Source of the DNA: Acidovorax sp. Leaf191
GTDB lineage: Bacteria > Pseudomonadota > Gammaproteobacteria > Burkholderiales > Burkholderiaceae_C
Direction of reading: 5' to 3'
Length of the DNA stretch: 64,000 bases
NCBI RefSeq assembly: GCF_001424425.1
Contig: NZ_LMPT01000001.1
Location: 810,644-874,643, forward strand
Position 1 is the first letter of the stretch. Every line of letters begins with the position of its first letter. Shown here piece by piece: positions 24,781-33,347 of this stretch. Made by a program: the position numbers and the translations under genes. The notes beneath the pieces were generated by a model. The model made no database searches. It worked only from the letters and a program-made list of their open reading frames with translations, and was not told the origin of the DNA.

Positions 24781-26571
24781 TCAGAAGGATTCCCAATCGT
24801 CGTCGCCGCCCTTTGGCGCGCTGCGCGGGTCGGGGCGTGGGGCGGCCGGCTGCGCGAGGGCCGGGGCTGCAGGCCGGGCCGCTGCGGGCGATGGGGCCCG
24901 GGCGATGGCGGCTTTGGCCAGGGGTTTGGCAGGGGCCTGGGCCACGGCCGCCGGCCGTGCGGGCGCGGGGCGGGCCTGGGGGGCCGGGGCTTTGGCCGGG
25001 GCCATGGCGGGGCGCGACTGGTCGCCGGAGAGCTTGAACACCGCCACCACCTGCACCAGGTCGTGCGCCTGGTTGCGCAGGCTGCTGGCGGCAGCGGCCA
25101 TTTCTTCCACCAGCGCGGCGTTTTGCTGCGTGGCCTGGTCCATCGAGGTGACGGCCTCGCCGACCTGGGCGACGCCGGCGCTCTGCTCGCCGCTGGCCGC
25201 GCTGATCTCGCCCATGATGTCCGTGACGCGGCGGATGCTGCTCACCACTTCGCTCATGGTCTCGCCCGCCTTGTCGACCAGCGCCGTGCCGTGCTCGACC
25301 CGCTCCACGCTCGCGTGGATCAGGTTCTTGATCTCCTTGGCGGCCTCGGCGCTGCGGCCGGCCAGGCTGCGCACTTCCGATGCCACCACGGCAAAACCGC
25401 GGCCCTGCTCGCCCGCGCGGGCGGCTTCCACCGCGGCGTTGAGCGCCAGGATGTTGGTCTGGAAGGCAATCCCGTCGATGACGGCGATGATGTCGCTGAT
25501 CTTGCGGCTGGCGTCGTTGATGCCCTTCATGGTCTCCACCACGTCGCCCACCACCGCGCCGCCCTGGGCGGCCACGCTGGAGGCCGTCATCGCCAGCTGG
25601 TTGGCCTGGCGGGCGTTGTCGGCGTTGTTGCGCACGGCGGAGTTCAGCTGCTCCATGCTGGCGGCCGTCTGCTGCAGCGCGCTGGCCTGGTGTTCGGTGC
25701 GGGAGCTCAGGTCGGTGTTGCCCTGGGCGATCTCGGAGCTGGCATTGGAGACGGACTCCGCGCCGTGCCGCACGTTGTTCACCACGCTGGCCAGGTTGGC
25801 CTGCATGAGCGCCAGGGACTCCATGAGCGCGCCGACCTCGTCCTTGCCATGCTGCGGCACGGTGGCGGTCAGGTCGCCGGCGGCCACCCGGCGGGCCAGG
25901 TCCGAAGCCTGCCCCAGCGGCACGGTGACCGAGCGGGACAGCACCCACGAGAACAGCGCGGCCACCGCCACGCTCAGCACACCCAGCGCGATCAGCAACT
26001 GCCGGCTGGTCTGGCGGTTCTCTTCGACGGCACGCCCCAGGGCATCCACCTGCTCGCGCTGGTTGTTCAGCAACTCGTCCATCTTGGCGGCATAGTTGGC
26101 CGCCTCGGGCATGAACTGCTTGACCAGCATGGCATTCGCTTCGTCCACCTTGCCCTCTTTCTTGAGCGCAAAGATGTCGTCGCGGTTCTTGAGATAGATC
26201 GTGCGCAGCGTGCCGATTTCTGCAAAGAGCTTCTTCTCGGAGTCGAGGAACATCAGCGCCTCGACCGCTTTTTGCAGCTCGCCCGAACTCTTGGACGAGG
26301 CCTTGCTGTCCTCGGCAAAGAAGTCCGCCAGCGCCGGGTCGCTGCTGCGCGCCACGGCGGCGGTGCGCGTGATGCCGGTGCGCAGGTTGCGCGACCAGTC
26401 ACTCACCAGGCGTTCGGTCTTGATGGGGTTCTGCACCATCTCCAGCGTGGCATCGGCCACCGCGTTCAGGCGCGAGATGCTCAGCGCAATGGCACCGATC
26501 AGCAGCAGGAGCACCAGGGAAAATCCCAGCGCAAGGCGCTTGGCGACGGAGAGGTCGGAGAGTCGGCTCAT
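24781..26571 (-). CDS. Methyl-accepting chemotaxis protein
   Basis: 596 residues from the ATG at 26569-26571. Transmembrane helix about 11-32, a four-helix periplasmic sensor (33-190), second helix about 191-211, HAMP (212-265) and a long cytoplasmic coiled coil with the conserved tip EIKNLIHASVERVEHG region preceded by IDGIAFQTNILALNAAVEAA. After a Pro/Ala-rich linker of about 70 residues the protein ends DDDWESF, close to the NWETF docking peptide for CheR/CheB in enterobacterial receptors. Senses an unknown ligand and signals to CheA/CheW; none of these partners is in the window. Confidence 0.93.
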   Translation of the reverse strand: MSRLSDLSVAKRLALGFSLVLLLLIGAIALSISRLNAVADATLEMVQNPIKTERLVSDWSRNLRTGITRTAAVARSSDPALADFFAEDSKASSKSSGELQKAVEALMFLDSEKKLFAEIGTLRTIYLKNRDDIFALKKEGKVDEANAMLVKQFMPEAANYAAKMDELLNNQREQVDALGRAVEENRQTSRQLLIALGVLSVAVAALFSWVLSRSVTVPLGQASDLARRVAAGDLTATVPQHGKDEVGALMESLALMQANLASVVNNVRHGAESVSNASSEIAQGNTDLSSRTEHQASALQQTAASMEQLNSAVRNNADNARQANQLAMTASSVAAQGGAVVGDVVETMKGINDASRKISDIIAVIDGIAFQTNILALNAAVEAARAGEQGRGFAVVASEVRSLAGRSAEAAKEIKNLIHASVERVEHGTALVDKAGETMSEVVSSIRRVTDIMGEISAASGEQSAGVAQVGEAVTSMDQATQQNAALVEEMAAAASSLRNQAHDLVQVVAVFKLSGDQSRPAMAPAKAPAPQARPAPARPAAVAQAPAKPLAKAAIARAPSPAAARPAAPALAQPAAPRPDPRSAPKGGDDDWESF

Positions 26572-26805
26572 AAGAAAAATGCCTTGTTGTGTAGCGTTGT
26601 GGTGGCAACCGTGGGCGCGATGGCCGCCCTGCCGCGCAGATCCACGGTGCGCCGTGGGTGCGCCCGCACTGTCCCGGGTGCGGGGGGTGATGTTGCATAG
26701 TGTAAGTACGCCGCTTGCCGATTGCACGCACTGCATGCAGGTCGGCCGCGTGCCCTTGGCCGCTGCCAGGTCGGCGGGTGCACGGTCCTCCTCTAGACTT
26801 CCTGC

Positions 26806-28272
26806 ATGATGAAGAATCGATCGAGAACCCCCCTGTGCCTGCGATGGGCGCGGGCCGTGTGGTTGGCCGGCGTGTTGTGCGCGGCCGCTGTCCCCTCTGT
26901 GCAGGCCCAGTCCACGGCGGCGCCTGTGGCCCTGCCCCCCGAGGTGGAAGCTGCGCTGGCCCGCGCCAAGCTGCCGCGTGAATCCCTGAGCGTGATGGTC
27001 ACCGACGCGCAAGGCACAGCCCGCATGCAGCCCCGCCTGGCGCACCGTGCCCAGGTGCAGGTCAACCCCGCCTCGGTCATGAAGCTGGTGACCACCTACG
27101 CGGCGCTGGAGCAGCTGGGCCCTGCCTACGTCTGGAACACGCCCGTGTACGTGCAGGGCACGGTGCAGGACGGCAGCCTGCGCGGCAATGTGTACATCCA
27201 GGGCCAGGGCGACCCCAAGATGGTGATGGAGCGGCTGTGGCTGCTCATGCGGCGCCTGCAGGCGCAGGGCATCCAGGTGATCGTGGGCGACATCGTGCTG
27301 GACCGCACCGCGTTCGACGTGCCCGAGCACGATCCGGCCCGCTTCGACGGCGAGCCGCTGCGGCCCTATAACGCGTCGCCCGACGCGCTGCTGCTCAACT
27401 ACAAATCGTCGGTGATGACTTTCGTGCCCGACGTGCCGGCAGGGCTGGCACGCATCCAGTACGACCCGCCGCTGGCCGGCGTGCAGCGCCAGGCCTCCGT
27501 GGCGCTGGCGGCGGCCGGCACCGACTGCGGCGACTGGCGCGGCGCGCTGCGGGCCGAGCTGGCCGACCCTGCCAAGGTGGTGTTCCAGGGCGTGTACCCG
27601 GCCGCGTGCGGCGAGCGTGTGTGGCCCGTGGCCGCGGCCGACCCGCGCGGTTTTGCGGCGCGGGCCGTGGAGGGCATGTGGCGCGAGCTGGGTGGCAAGC
27701 TCACCGGCAGCGTGCGCGACGGCAAGGTGCCGGCGGGGCTCAAGCCCGCGTTCGTGTCCACATCGCCCGCGCTGGCCGAGGTGGTGCGCGACGTGAACAA
27801 GTACAGCAACAACGTGATGGCCCAGCACGTGTTTTTGACGATGGCGCTGCAAAAGAACGGCGTGGCCACGTTCGACGGTGCACGCGAGGCCCTGCGCCAG
27901 TGGTGGCAGGCGCGTGTGGGCGATGCCGAGCTGCCCCAGGCCGACAACGGCGCGGGGCTCAGCCGCGACGCGCGCCTCACGGCCCAGGCCCTGGCCCGCA
28001 TGCTGCAGGTGGCCTGGCAGTCGCCCGTCATGCCGGACCTGGTGGCATCGCTGCCCATGTCGGGCGTGGACGGCACGCTGCGCCGCAGCCAGAGCCGCGC
28101 GTCCGCCCACCTCAAGACCGGCAGCCTGCGCGACGTGATGGCGGTGGCAGGCTACGTGCACGCCGCCAGCGGCCGGCGCTATGTGCTGGTGGCGGTGGTC
28201 AACCATGCCAACGCCGGGGCGGCCCGGCCGGTGCTGGACGCCCTGGTGGACTGGGCGGCGCGCGACCAGTGA
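26806..28272 (+). CDS. dacB: D-alanyl-D-alanine carboxypeptidase/endopeptidase (PBP4, DacB)
   Basis: 488 residues. Periplasmic peptidoglycan hydrolase with a cleavable signal peptide (about 1-36, ending VQAQ). The three penicillin-binding motifs are Ser90-x-x-Lys93 (SVMK), Ser334-x-Asn (YSNN) and Lys437-Thr-Gly (KTGSLRD). A large insertion between the first two motifs is normal for class C PBP4. Length fits the family. It is divergent from the chemoreceptor gene with about 230 bases between them. The gap has a CATAGTG-containing site near 26690-26706. Confidence 0.92.
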   Translation: MMKNRSRTPLCLRWARAVWLAGVLCAAAVPSVQAQSTAAPVALPPEVEAALARAKLPRESLSVMVTDAQGTARMQPRLAHRAQVQVNPASVMKLVTTYAALEQLGPAYVWNTPVYVQGTVQDGSLRGNVYIQGQGDPKMVMERLWLLMRRLQAQGIQVIVGDIVLDRTAFDVPEHDPARFDGEPLRPYNASPDALLLNYKSSVMTFVPDVPAGLARIQYDPPLAGVQRQASVALAAAGTDCGDWRGALRAELADPAKVVFQGVYPAACGERVWPVAAADPRGFAARAVEGMWRELGGKLTGSVRDGKVPAGLKPAFVSTSPALAEVVRDVNKYSNNVMAQHVFLTMALQKNGVATFDGAREALRQWWQARVGDAELPQADNGAGLSRDARLTAQALARMLQVAWQSPVMPDLVASLPMSGVDGTLRRSQSRASAHLKTGSLRDVMAVAGYVHAASGRRYVLVAVVNHANAGAARPVLDALVDWAARDQ

Positions 28273-28315
28273 ATAATCCGCGCTGGCCCTGGCACTTCTC
28301 CCTCACCCCCGCTCC

Positions 28316-28585
28316 ATGCCCCTCTCCGAGCTCATCGGCTACCTGGCCGCGTTCCTCACCACCTGCAGCTTCGTGCCGCAGGCCCTGCACACCTTCCGGA
28401 CGCGCGATGTCGGGGGCATCTCGCTGGGCATGTACAGCGTGTTCACCGCGGGCGTGGCGCTGTGGCTGGTCTACGGGCTGGTGCTCGGGGCCTGGCCCAT
28501 CGTGGTGGCCAATGCGATCACGCTGGCGCTGGCCGGCACCATCCTGGGCATGAAGATGGTCTACGGGGCGCGCGGCGGGCGCTGA
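28316..28585 (+). CDS. SemiSWEET family sugar transporter
   Basis: 89 residues with three membrane helices and the PQ-loop motif TCSFVPQALHTFRTRD in helix 1, plus the conserved SLGMY segment before helix 2. This is a bacterial SemiSWEET half-transporter, which dimerises to carry sugars down their gradient. It lies 43 bases after dacB in the same direction. It is short but complete. The transported sugar is unknown. Confidence 0.88.
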   Translation: MPLSELIGYLAAFLTTCSFVPQALHTFRTRDVGGISLGMYSVFTAGVALWLVYGLVLGAWPIVVANAITLALAGTILGMKMVYGARGGR

Positions 28586-28755
28586 GCGCCTTGTGGCGCC
28601 CTGCACCGGGCGCCGCCTCTGGAGGCAGGGCGGGCCCTTCGCCACTGTCGCCCAGGTGTCAAATCTGCCCGGCCAGGCACTCGTTAACCCGGATGCTGCT
28701 GCAGTGCAGGTAAGCGCACGATCCTTCGTTCCTTACCCACCGGAGGTCTCCACCC

Positions 28756-30054
28756 ATGACGTATTTTCGCTTGACCTGTGTTGCCGCTGCGGCGGTCCTG
28801 CTTGTGGCCTGCGGGGGCTCGGACGACCCCGCCCGCGGCGCCCTGATCGACCCGCCGGCGGTGCTGGCCACGCTCACGGCCGCGCAGATCGATGCCGGCA
28901 CGGCCAGCAGCGGCCTGCAGCCCATCAGCGGCAAGGCCAAGTGCGACGTGAAGGTGGTGTCGCTCAACTACGCCACCGCAGGCGCCAAGGGCGGTGAGAT
29001 GACCAACGCCTCGGGCGTGATGCTGGTGCCCGCCGGCAGCTGCACCACGGCCGCGCCGCTGCTGGCGTATGCCAAGGGCACCGACGTGCAAAAGCCCCGC
29101 ACCCTGGCCAACCCGCAGGACAGCGAGACCTTCCTGCTCGCCGCGATGTACGCCGCGCAGGGCTATGCGGTGGTCGCCACCGACTACCTGGGCTTTGCCA
29201 AGTCGGGCTACAGCTACCACCCCTACCTGCATGCCGATTCGGAAGCCACCTCGGTGATCGATTCGGTGCGCGCCGCGCGCAATGCCGCGGGCACGGTGGG
29301 CGCCAACCTGTCGGGCAAGGTCATGTTCACCGGCTACTCGCAGGGCGGGCACTCGTCGATGGCCGCGCAGCGCAGCGCAGAGCGCGACTACGGCAGCGAA
29401 TTCAACGTGGTCGCGGGCGCGCACCTGGCCGGGCCGTACAACCTGTCCGGCTCGCTGCGCATTCCGGATGCGATCGCGGGCGTGCAGTTCTTCGTGCCGT
29501 ACCTTGTCACCGCCTGGCAGAAGGTCTACGGCGATGTGTATACCGACGTGAAGCAGGTCTTCAAGGCGCCGTATTCGGGCTACATCGAGACCCTGTTGCC
29601 CAACCCCACGATGAACTACACCACCCTGGTCACCTCCGGCACGCTGCCGGCGGGCACGCCCAACCAGGCCCGCGACGCGCTGTTCCAGCCGGACTTCATC
29701 AAGGGCTCGCAGACCAGCACCACCCATCCGCTGTACCTGGCGGCCAAGAAGAACGACCTGCTGGGCTGGACGCCCAAGGCCCGCGTGCTACTGTGCGGCG
29801 GCGCGGGCGACCCCACGGTGCCACCCTCCATCCACCAGCAGGTGATGAAGGCCGACTTCGACAGCCGGGGCGTGACCAACGTGGCGTCGGTGGACGTGGA
29901 CGCCGCCATCCAGGCTACGTTCGGCACCGGCGGCAAGGCGCCCACCGACCCGGCGTCCGCCGCGTTCGCTACCTACTACGGCTCCTACCACGGCACGTAC
30001 GAGCCCCCGTTCTGCCATGCCCAGGCGCGGGCGGTGTTCGACACCGTGAAGTAA
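28756..30054 (+). CDS. Secreted or lipid-anchored alpha/beta hydrolase (lipase-like)
   Basis: 432 residues. The N-terminal signal with lipobox LLVACGG (Cys near 20) suggests a lipoprotein. The hydrolase fold carries the nucleophile elbow GYSQGGHSS with Ser195; a likely acid Asp is in GGAGDPTVP, and the His may be in SYHGTYEPP or FCHAQ. The upper part resembles secretory lipases that also act on esters. GGAGGT precedes the ATG. It starts a run of lipid-related genes (SGNH hydrolase, OmpW, SGNH-like lipoprotein). Substrate uncertain: triglyceride, polyester or other ester. Confidence 0.8.
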   Translation: MTYFRLTCVAAAAVLLVACGGSDDPARGALIDPPAVLATLTAAQIDAGTASSGLQPISGKAKCDVKVVSLNYATAGAKGGEMTNASGVMLVPAGSCTTAAPLLAYAKGTDVQKPRTLANPQDSETFLLAAMYAAQGYAVVATDYLGFAKSGYSYHPYLHADSEATSVIDSVRAARNAAGTVGANLSGKVMFTGYSQGGHSSMAAQRSAERDYGSEFNVVAGAHLAGPYNLSGSLRIPDAIAGVQFFVPYLVTAWQKVYGDVYTDVKQVFKAPYSGYIETLLPNPTMNYTTLVTSGTLPAGTPNQARDALFQPDFIKGSQTSTTHPLYLAAKKNDLLGWTPKARVLLCGGAGDPTVPPSIHQQVMKADFDSRGVTNVASVDVDAAIQATFGTGGKAPTDPASAAFATYYGSYHGTYEPPFCHAQARAVFDTVK

Positions 30055-30127
30055 GTACACGGGCCTTTGCGCGGGCTGCACCCGGCCGCGCCCTGGCTCG
30101 GCAGGGGCCAGGCACGCCCTTCGAACC

Positions 30128-30151
30128 GCCGGCCTTCGGGCCGGCTTTTTT
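30128..30151 (+). terminator. Rho-independent terminator of the lipase gene
   Basis: GCCGGCC (30128-30134), a TTCG loop and GGCCGGC (30139-30145) followed by six T. It lies 74 bases after the lipase stop. Confidence 0.88.
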
Positions 30152-30296
30152 GTGGGCGGGTGTCTGGAGAGGGGTGTGTAAAGCCCGGTGCGGGCTCGGT
30201 ATTTTCCCGGGCGGGCAAGCCGGGAACTCGGGGGTACCATGGAGATGCGAAAAAAGCACGGTCGTTCTTTTTGGCAGTTTTCAACTGGAGAATCCC

Positions 30297-31442
30297 TTGA
30301 ATTCACAACAATGCAAAGCCTCCCTGTCGGCGTTGGTCGCGGCCTGCCTGCTGGCCGCCTGTGGCGGCGGCGGCTCGGATACCGCGCCCTCGGCACCTGT
30401 CACGTCCGTCAAGGTGGCCGGCGACAGCCTCGCTGACAGCGGGACTTTTGGCTACAAATTCACCGTCCAGGGGTCGGCCGCCACCGGCGTGGGCTCCACG
30501 GCCATCTGGCCCGAGCGCGTGGCGACGAGCTACGGCCAGTCGCTGTGCGCCTACTACCGGTTCAACGGTTCGGCGTTCGGCACCAATGCGGCCTGCACCA
30601 ACTACGCAGTGGGCGGCGGGCGCATCAACAACGCCACCGCGCCCACATCGCCGGTGTCCATCACGCAGCAGATCAAGGACATGGGCGCGCGCGGCTACAG
30701 CGCCAGCGACCTGGTGCTGATCGACGGCGGCGGCAACGACGCGGCCGACCTGATCGGCGCCTACCTGCGCGCCTCCACCGACAGCGGCCAGGCCTATGCG
30801 GCCCTGTTGAGCAGCGTGCTGCCCCAGGCCACCGTCAGCGCCGCGCTGGCGGGCGGGGCCAATGGCCTCGCGCAAGTGGGCGGCGCCTACATGCAGGCCC
30901 TGGCCCGCAACTTTGCCGACACCATCAAGGCCAACACGGTCGCCAAGAACGCACCGCGCGTGGCCGTGCTCAATGCCCCCGGCGTCACGCTGACGCCGCG
31001 CTTCCGACTGGTGCTGGCGTCCATCAGCGCCACCCGCGGCGCAGCCGCTGCCACGCAGGCCGAGGCCTTGTTCGATGGCTGGATCCAGGCCTTCAATGCA
31101 CAGCTGGCGACCAGCCTGGCTGGCGACACCCGCATCGCGGTGGTGGACTTCTACACGTCGTTCAAGGACCAGGCGACCAACCCTGCGCAGTACCAGCTCA
31201 CCAATACCACCACGCCGGCCTGCCCGGCCACGGGCGTGGGCGCGGATGGACTGCCGACCTACACCTTCCCCACCTGCACCGCCACGGCGCTGTCGGCCAT
31301 GACCCCGCCCGCGGGTGCCACGGGCGGCGCCGACTGGTGGAAGAGCTACGGCTTTGCCGACAGCTTCCATCCCACGCCGTACGGCCACCAGCTGGTGGGC
31401 CAACTGGTGTCGCGTTCGCTGTCCCGCGCTGGCTGGCTGTGA
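30297..31442 (+). CDS. SGNH/GDSL hydrolase lipoprotein
   Basis: 381 residues if started at the TTG at 30297 (MNSQQCKASLSALVAAC), which has GGAG seven bases upstream and gives a proper lipoprotein signal with lipobox LLAAC (Cys near 20). An ATG at 30311 is out of frame. Block I is GDSLADSG with nucleophile Ser44; block III GGGNDAADL supplies Asn; block V has Asp355 and His358 (DSFHPTPYGHQ). An esterase or lipase acting in the periplasm or at the outer membrane. It lies between a lipase gene and ompW in the same direction. Confidence 0.82.
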   Translation: MNSQQCKASLSALVAACLLAACGGGGSDTAPSAPVTSVKVAGDSLADSGTFGYKFTVQGSAATGVGSTAIWPERVATSYGQSLCAYYRFNGSAFGTNAACTNYAVGGGRINNATAPTSPVSITQQIKDMGARGYSASDLVLIDGGGNDAADLIGAYLRASTDSGQAYAALLSSVLPQATVSAALAGGANGLAQVGGAYMQALARNFADTIKANTVAKNAPRVAVLNAPGVTLTPRFRLVLASISATRGAAAATQAEALFDGWIQAFNAQLATSLAGDTRIAVVDFYTSFKDQATNPAQYQLTNTTTPACPATGVGADGLPTYTFPTCTATALSAMTPPAGATGGADWWKSYGFADSFHPTPYGHQLVGQLVSRSLSRAGWL

Positions 31443-31477
31443 GCCGGCTGCACATGCTTCCATCCAAGGAGTTCTTC

Positions 31478-32149
31478 ATGCACGCATTTTCCAAGGCTGG
31501 CCTGGCGGCAGCGGCGCTGTTTCTCGGCACGGGCGCCATGGCGCAGGTCGCCGGCACATTGAGCGTCCGCGCGGGCTTCACCCACATCGCTCCGCAGGTC
31601 AAGAGCGGCAACCTGAGCGCCCCGGCGTTCCCCAACACCAAGGTGGACGTGGACGCCGCCACGTCGCTGTCGGGCGGTGTGAATTACATGCTGACCGACC
31701 ACTGGGCGGTGGACGTGCCGCTGTCCCTGCCTTTCAAGCACGACATCGTGGGCGACGGCGCCATCGCCGGTGTGGGCAAGCTGGCCGAGACCAAGGTGCT
31801 GCCCGTCACGGTGTTCGCGCAGTACCGCTTTGGCGAGGCCGAGGCGCGGTTTCGCCCCTATCTGGGCGTGGGAGTGACCTATGGCCGGTTCTTCAAGACC
31901 CGCACCACGGCCACGCTCAGCGGCCTGACGGGCGGCACGCCGGCAAACCCCACCACCGCATCGGTCGACAACAAGTGGGGCATCACGCCCCAGGTCGGCT
32001 TCGTGTGGAAGATCAACGACCGCTGGTTCGTGGATGCTGCCTACTACAAGAGCTTCCTCAAGACCACCTCGCACCTCTCGTCGGGCCAGTCGATCTCCAA
32101 ACGGCTGAACCCCGATGTGATCGCCGTGGGCGTGGGCTACCAGTTCTGA
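31478..32149 (+). CDS. ompW: OmpW family outer-membrane protein
   Basis: 223 residues from the ATG at 31478, which has AAGGAG upstream. The signal peptide ends GAMAQ (about 1-24). The mature protein is an eight-stranded beta barrel with OmpW features: SVRAGFTHIAP, the conserved loop NTKVDVDAATSLSGGVNYMLTDHWAVDV and the aromatic C-terminal strand ending VGVGYQF. OmpW-type barrels are thought to pass small hydrophobic molecules, which fits the neighbouring lipase genes. It ends with a bidirectional terminator. Confidence 0.92.
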   Translation: MHAFSKAGLAAAALFLGTGAMAQVAGTLSVRAGFTHIAPQVKSGNLSAPAFPNTKVDVDAATSLSGGVNYMLTDHWAVDVPLSLPFKHDIVGDGAIAGVGKLAETKVLPVTVFAQYRFGEAEARFRPYLGVGVTYGRFFKTRTTATLSGLTGGTPANPTTASVDNKWGITPQVGFVWKINDRWFVDAAYYKSFLKTTSHLSSGQSISKRLNPDVIAVGVGYQF

Positions 32150-32203
32150 TGGCGGGTTGAGGTAAGGGGTGGGGACAAGAGACTTGCCCCGCCCCTCGCC
32201 ATG

Positions 32204-32230
32204 AAAAAGGCCGCCCGGGGGCGGCCTTTG
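32204..32230. terminator. Bidirectional terminator between ompW and the SGNH-like gene
   Basis: The GGCCGCCC arm (32209-32216) and its GGGCGGCC partner (32219-32226), flanked by AAAA on the left and TTT on the right, form a strong hairpin usable in both directions for the two convergent genes. Confidence 0.75.
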
Positions 32231-32262
32231 TGTCTGTGCGCGGTCCTTGCTGGAAGAACCGA

Positions 32263-33216
32263 TTACCAGCGCGCGCGCAGGCGGTCGTACGCGTAGGTGC
32301 CGAACTGCCGCTGCGCCGACGGCGTGAGGTACACCTGGTCCGCGAACACGAAGGAGTCCGGGCTCGCACCCGCCACCAGCGTGGAGGTGTTGCACAGCGA
32401 CGAGTTGACCTTGCCCGTGCCGATGCCGATGCCGTTGTTGGCGTCCACCGACGTGCATATCGGCGCGATGGCGTTGTTGAAGCCGTAGTTGGCAGGAACG
32501 CCGGTGTACAGGTTCACGTAGTAGGCGGAGTCGACATACAGCACGTTGGCGCCCAGGTCGACGATGTTCACGAGCAGGCCGTCGTTGAAGCGGGTGCTGG
32601 CATCGGCCAGCAGGGCTTCGCGGTTGATGGACTTGGCCCAGGGGCTCTTGCTCAGGTCGTAGGTACCGGTCACCACCACGTACTTGGCACCGGCGGTGAC
32701 CAGGCGGCGCACCTGCGCGGCCAGGTCCTCGCCGGCCTGGCGGGCGGCGGCCACCATGGCGGCCTCGGTCTGGGTGCCGGCCTGCACGGCGGCCATGCCG
32801 GCGATCACTTCGCTCACGCCCCCGTTGATGAACACCACATCGCTGCCGCCGAAGGTGTTGCTGGCCAGGAAGGTGTCGATCTGCTCAGTGATGGTCGGGG
32901 TGCTGGCGTTGCCTGCGGCGTCGGGCTTGGCCTTGACGCGGGCGTTGCCCACGGCGTAGCTCTTGCCGCCCGCCGATGCGGCCGTCAGGGGCCTGCCGTA
33001 GTTGGCGGCCACCTGCAGGGTCCAGTTGTTCACGCTGCCGTCATTGACGGTGTAGCGCGTGCCCTTTTGGCCGATGTCGCTGTAACCATCGCCGAACGCG
33101 ATGAAGCGCTCGGGGGTGATGGCCGACTCGGTGGTACTTGAACCGCAGGCCGCGAGCAACGCGGCCGACGCACATGCGGCGACCAGAACGGTGCGGCGGA
33201 TCCAATTTGCTGCCAT
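32263..33216 (-). CDS. SGNH/GDSL-like lipoprotein lacking catalytic residues (probable pseudoenzyme)
   Basis: 317 residues. Signal with lipobox LLAAC (Cys24). The fold follows SGNH hydrolases, but block I reads FGDGYSD, with Gly44 where the nucleophile Ser should be; block III reads INGGVSE in place of the Gly-Asn-Asp motif; block V reads DQVYLTPSAQ, with Tyr296 in place of the catalytic His. All three diagnostic residues are thus changed, while the frame is intact and the rest is well preserved. It may be a ligand-binding or chaperone-like relative. It is convergent with ompW and the active SGNH gene. Confidence 0.75.
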   Translation of the reverse strand: MAANWIRRTVLVAACASAALLAACGSSTTESAITPERFIAFGDGYSDIGQKGTRYTVNDGSVNNWTLQVAANYGRPLTAASAGGKSYAVGNARVKAKPDAAGNASTPTITEQIDTFLASNTFGGSDVVFINGGVSEVIAGMAAVQAGTQTEAAMVAAARQAGEDLAAQVRRLVTAGAKYVVVTGTYDLSKSPWAKSINREALLADASTRFNDGLLVNIVDLGANVLYVDSAYYVNLYTGVPANYGFNNAIAPICTSVDANNGIGIGTGKVNSSLCNTSTLVAGASPDSFVFADQVYLTPSAQRQFGTYAYDRLRARW

Positions 33217-33347
33217 GTATTTCTCCAGAAAAGTGGGGCATAGTTTAGCGGGGCCGTGTCAAGCCATGTAAAGCCGGACCTGCAACGGCATGTTGCAGGC
33301 AGGGCCTGCCCTGCCGCCGGGGGCCGTCGAGCCTCCCGGCAGGTGCC

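Noticed and set aside
26701..26722. Sigma-28 flagellar promoter near the chemoreceptor (TAAGT..GCCGATTG)
   Set aside because: Points towards dacB rather than the receptor gene, and the spacing between the two parts is five bases too short.
24781..28206. A 1141-codon minus-strand frame running through dacB into the chemoreceptor gene
   Set aside because: Only the part from 26571 down is receptor-like. The upstream part is antisense to dacB and reads as low-complexity His/Arg/Gly-rich sequence, a GC-rich shadow.
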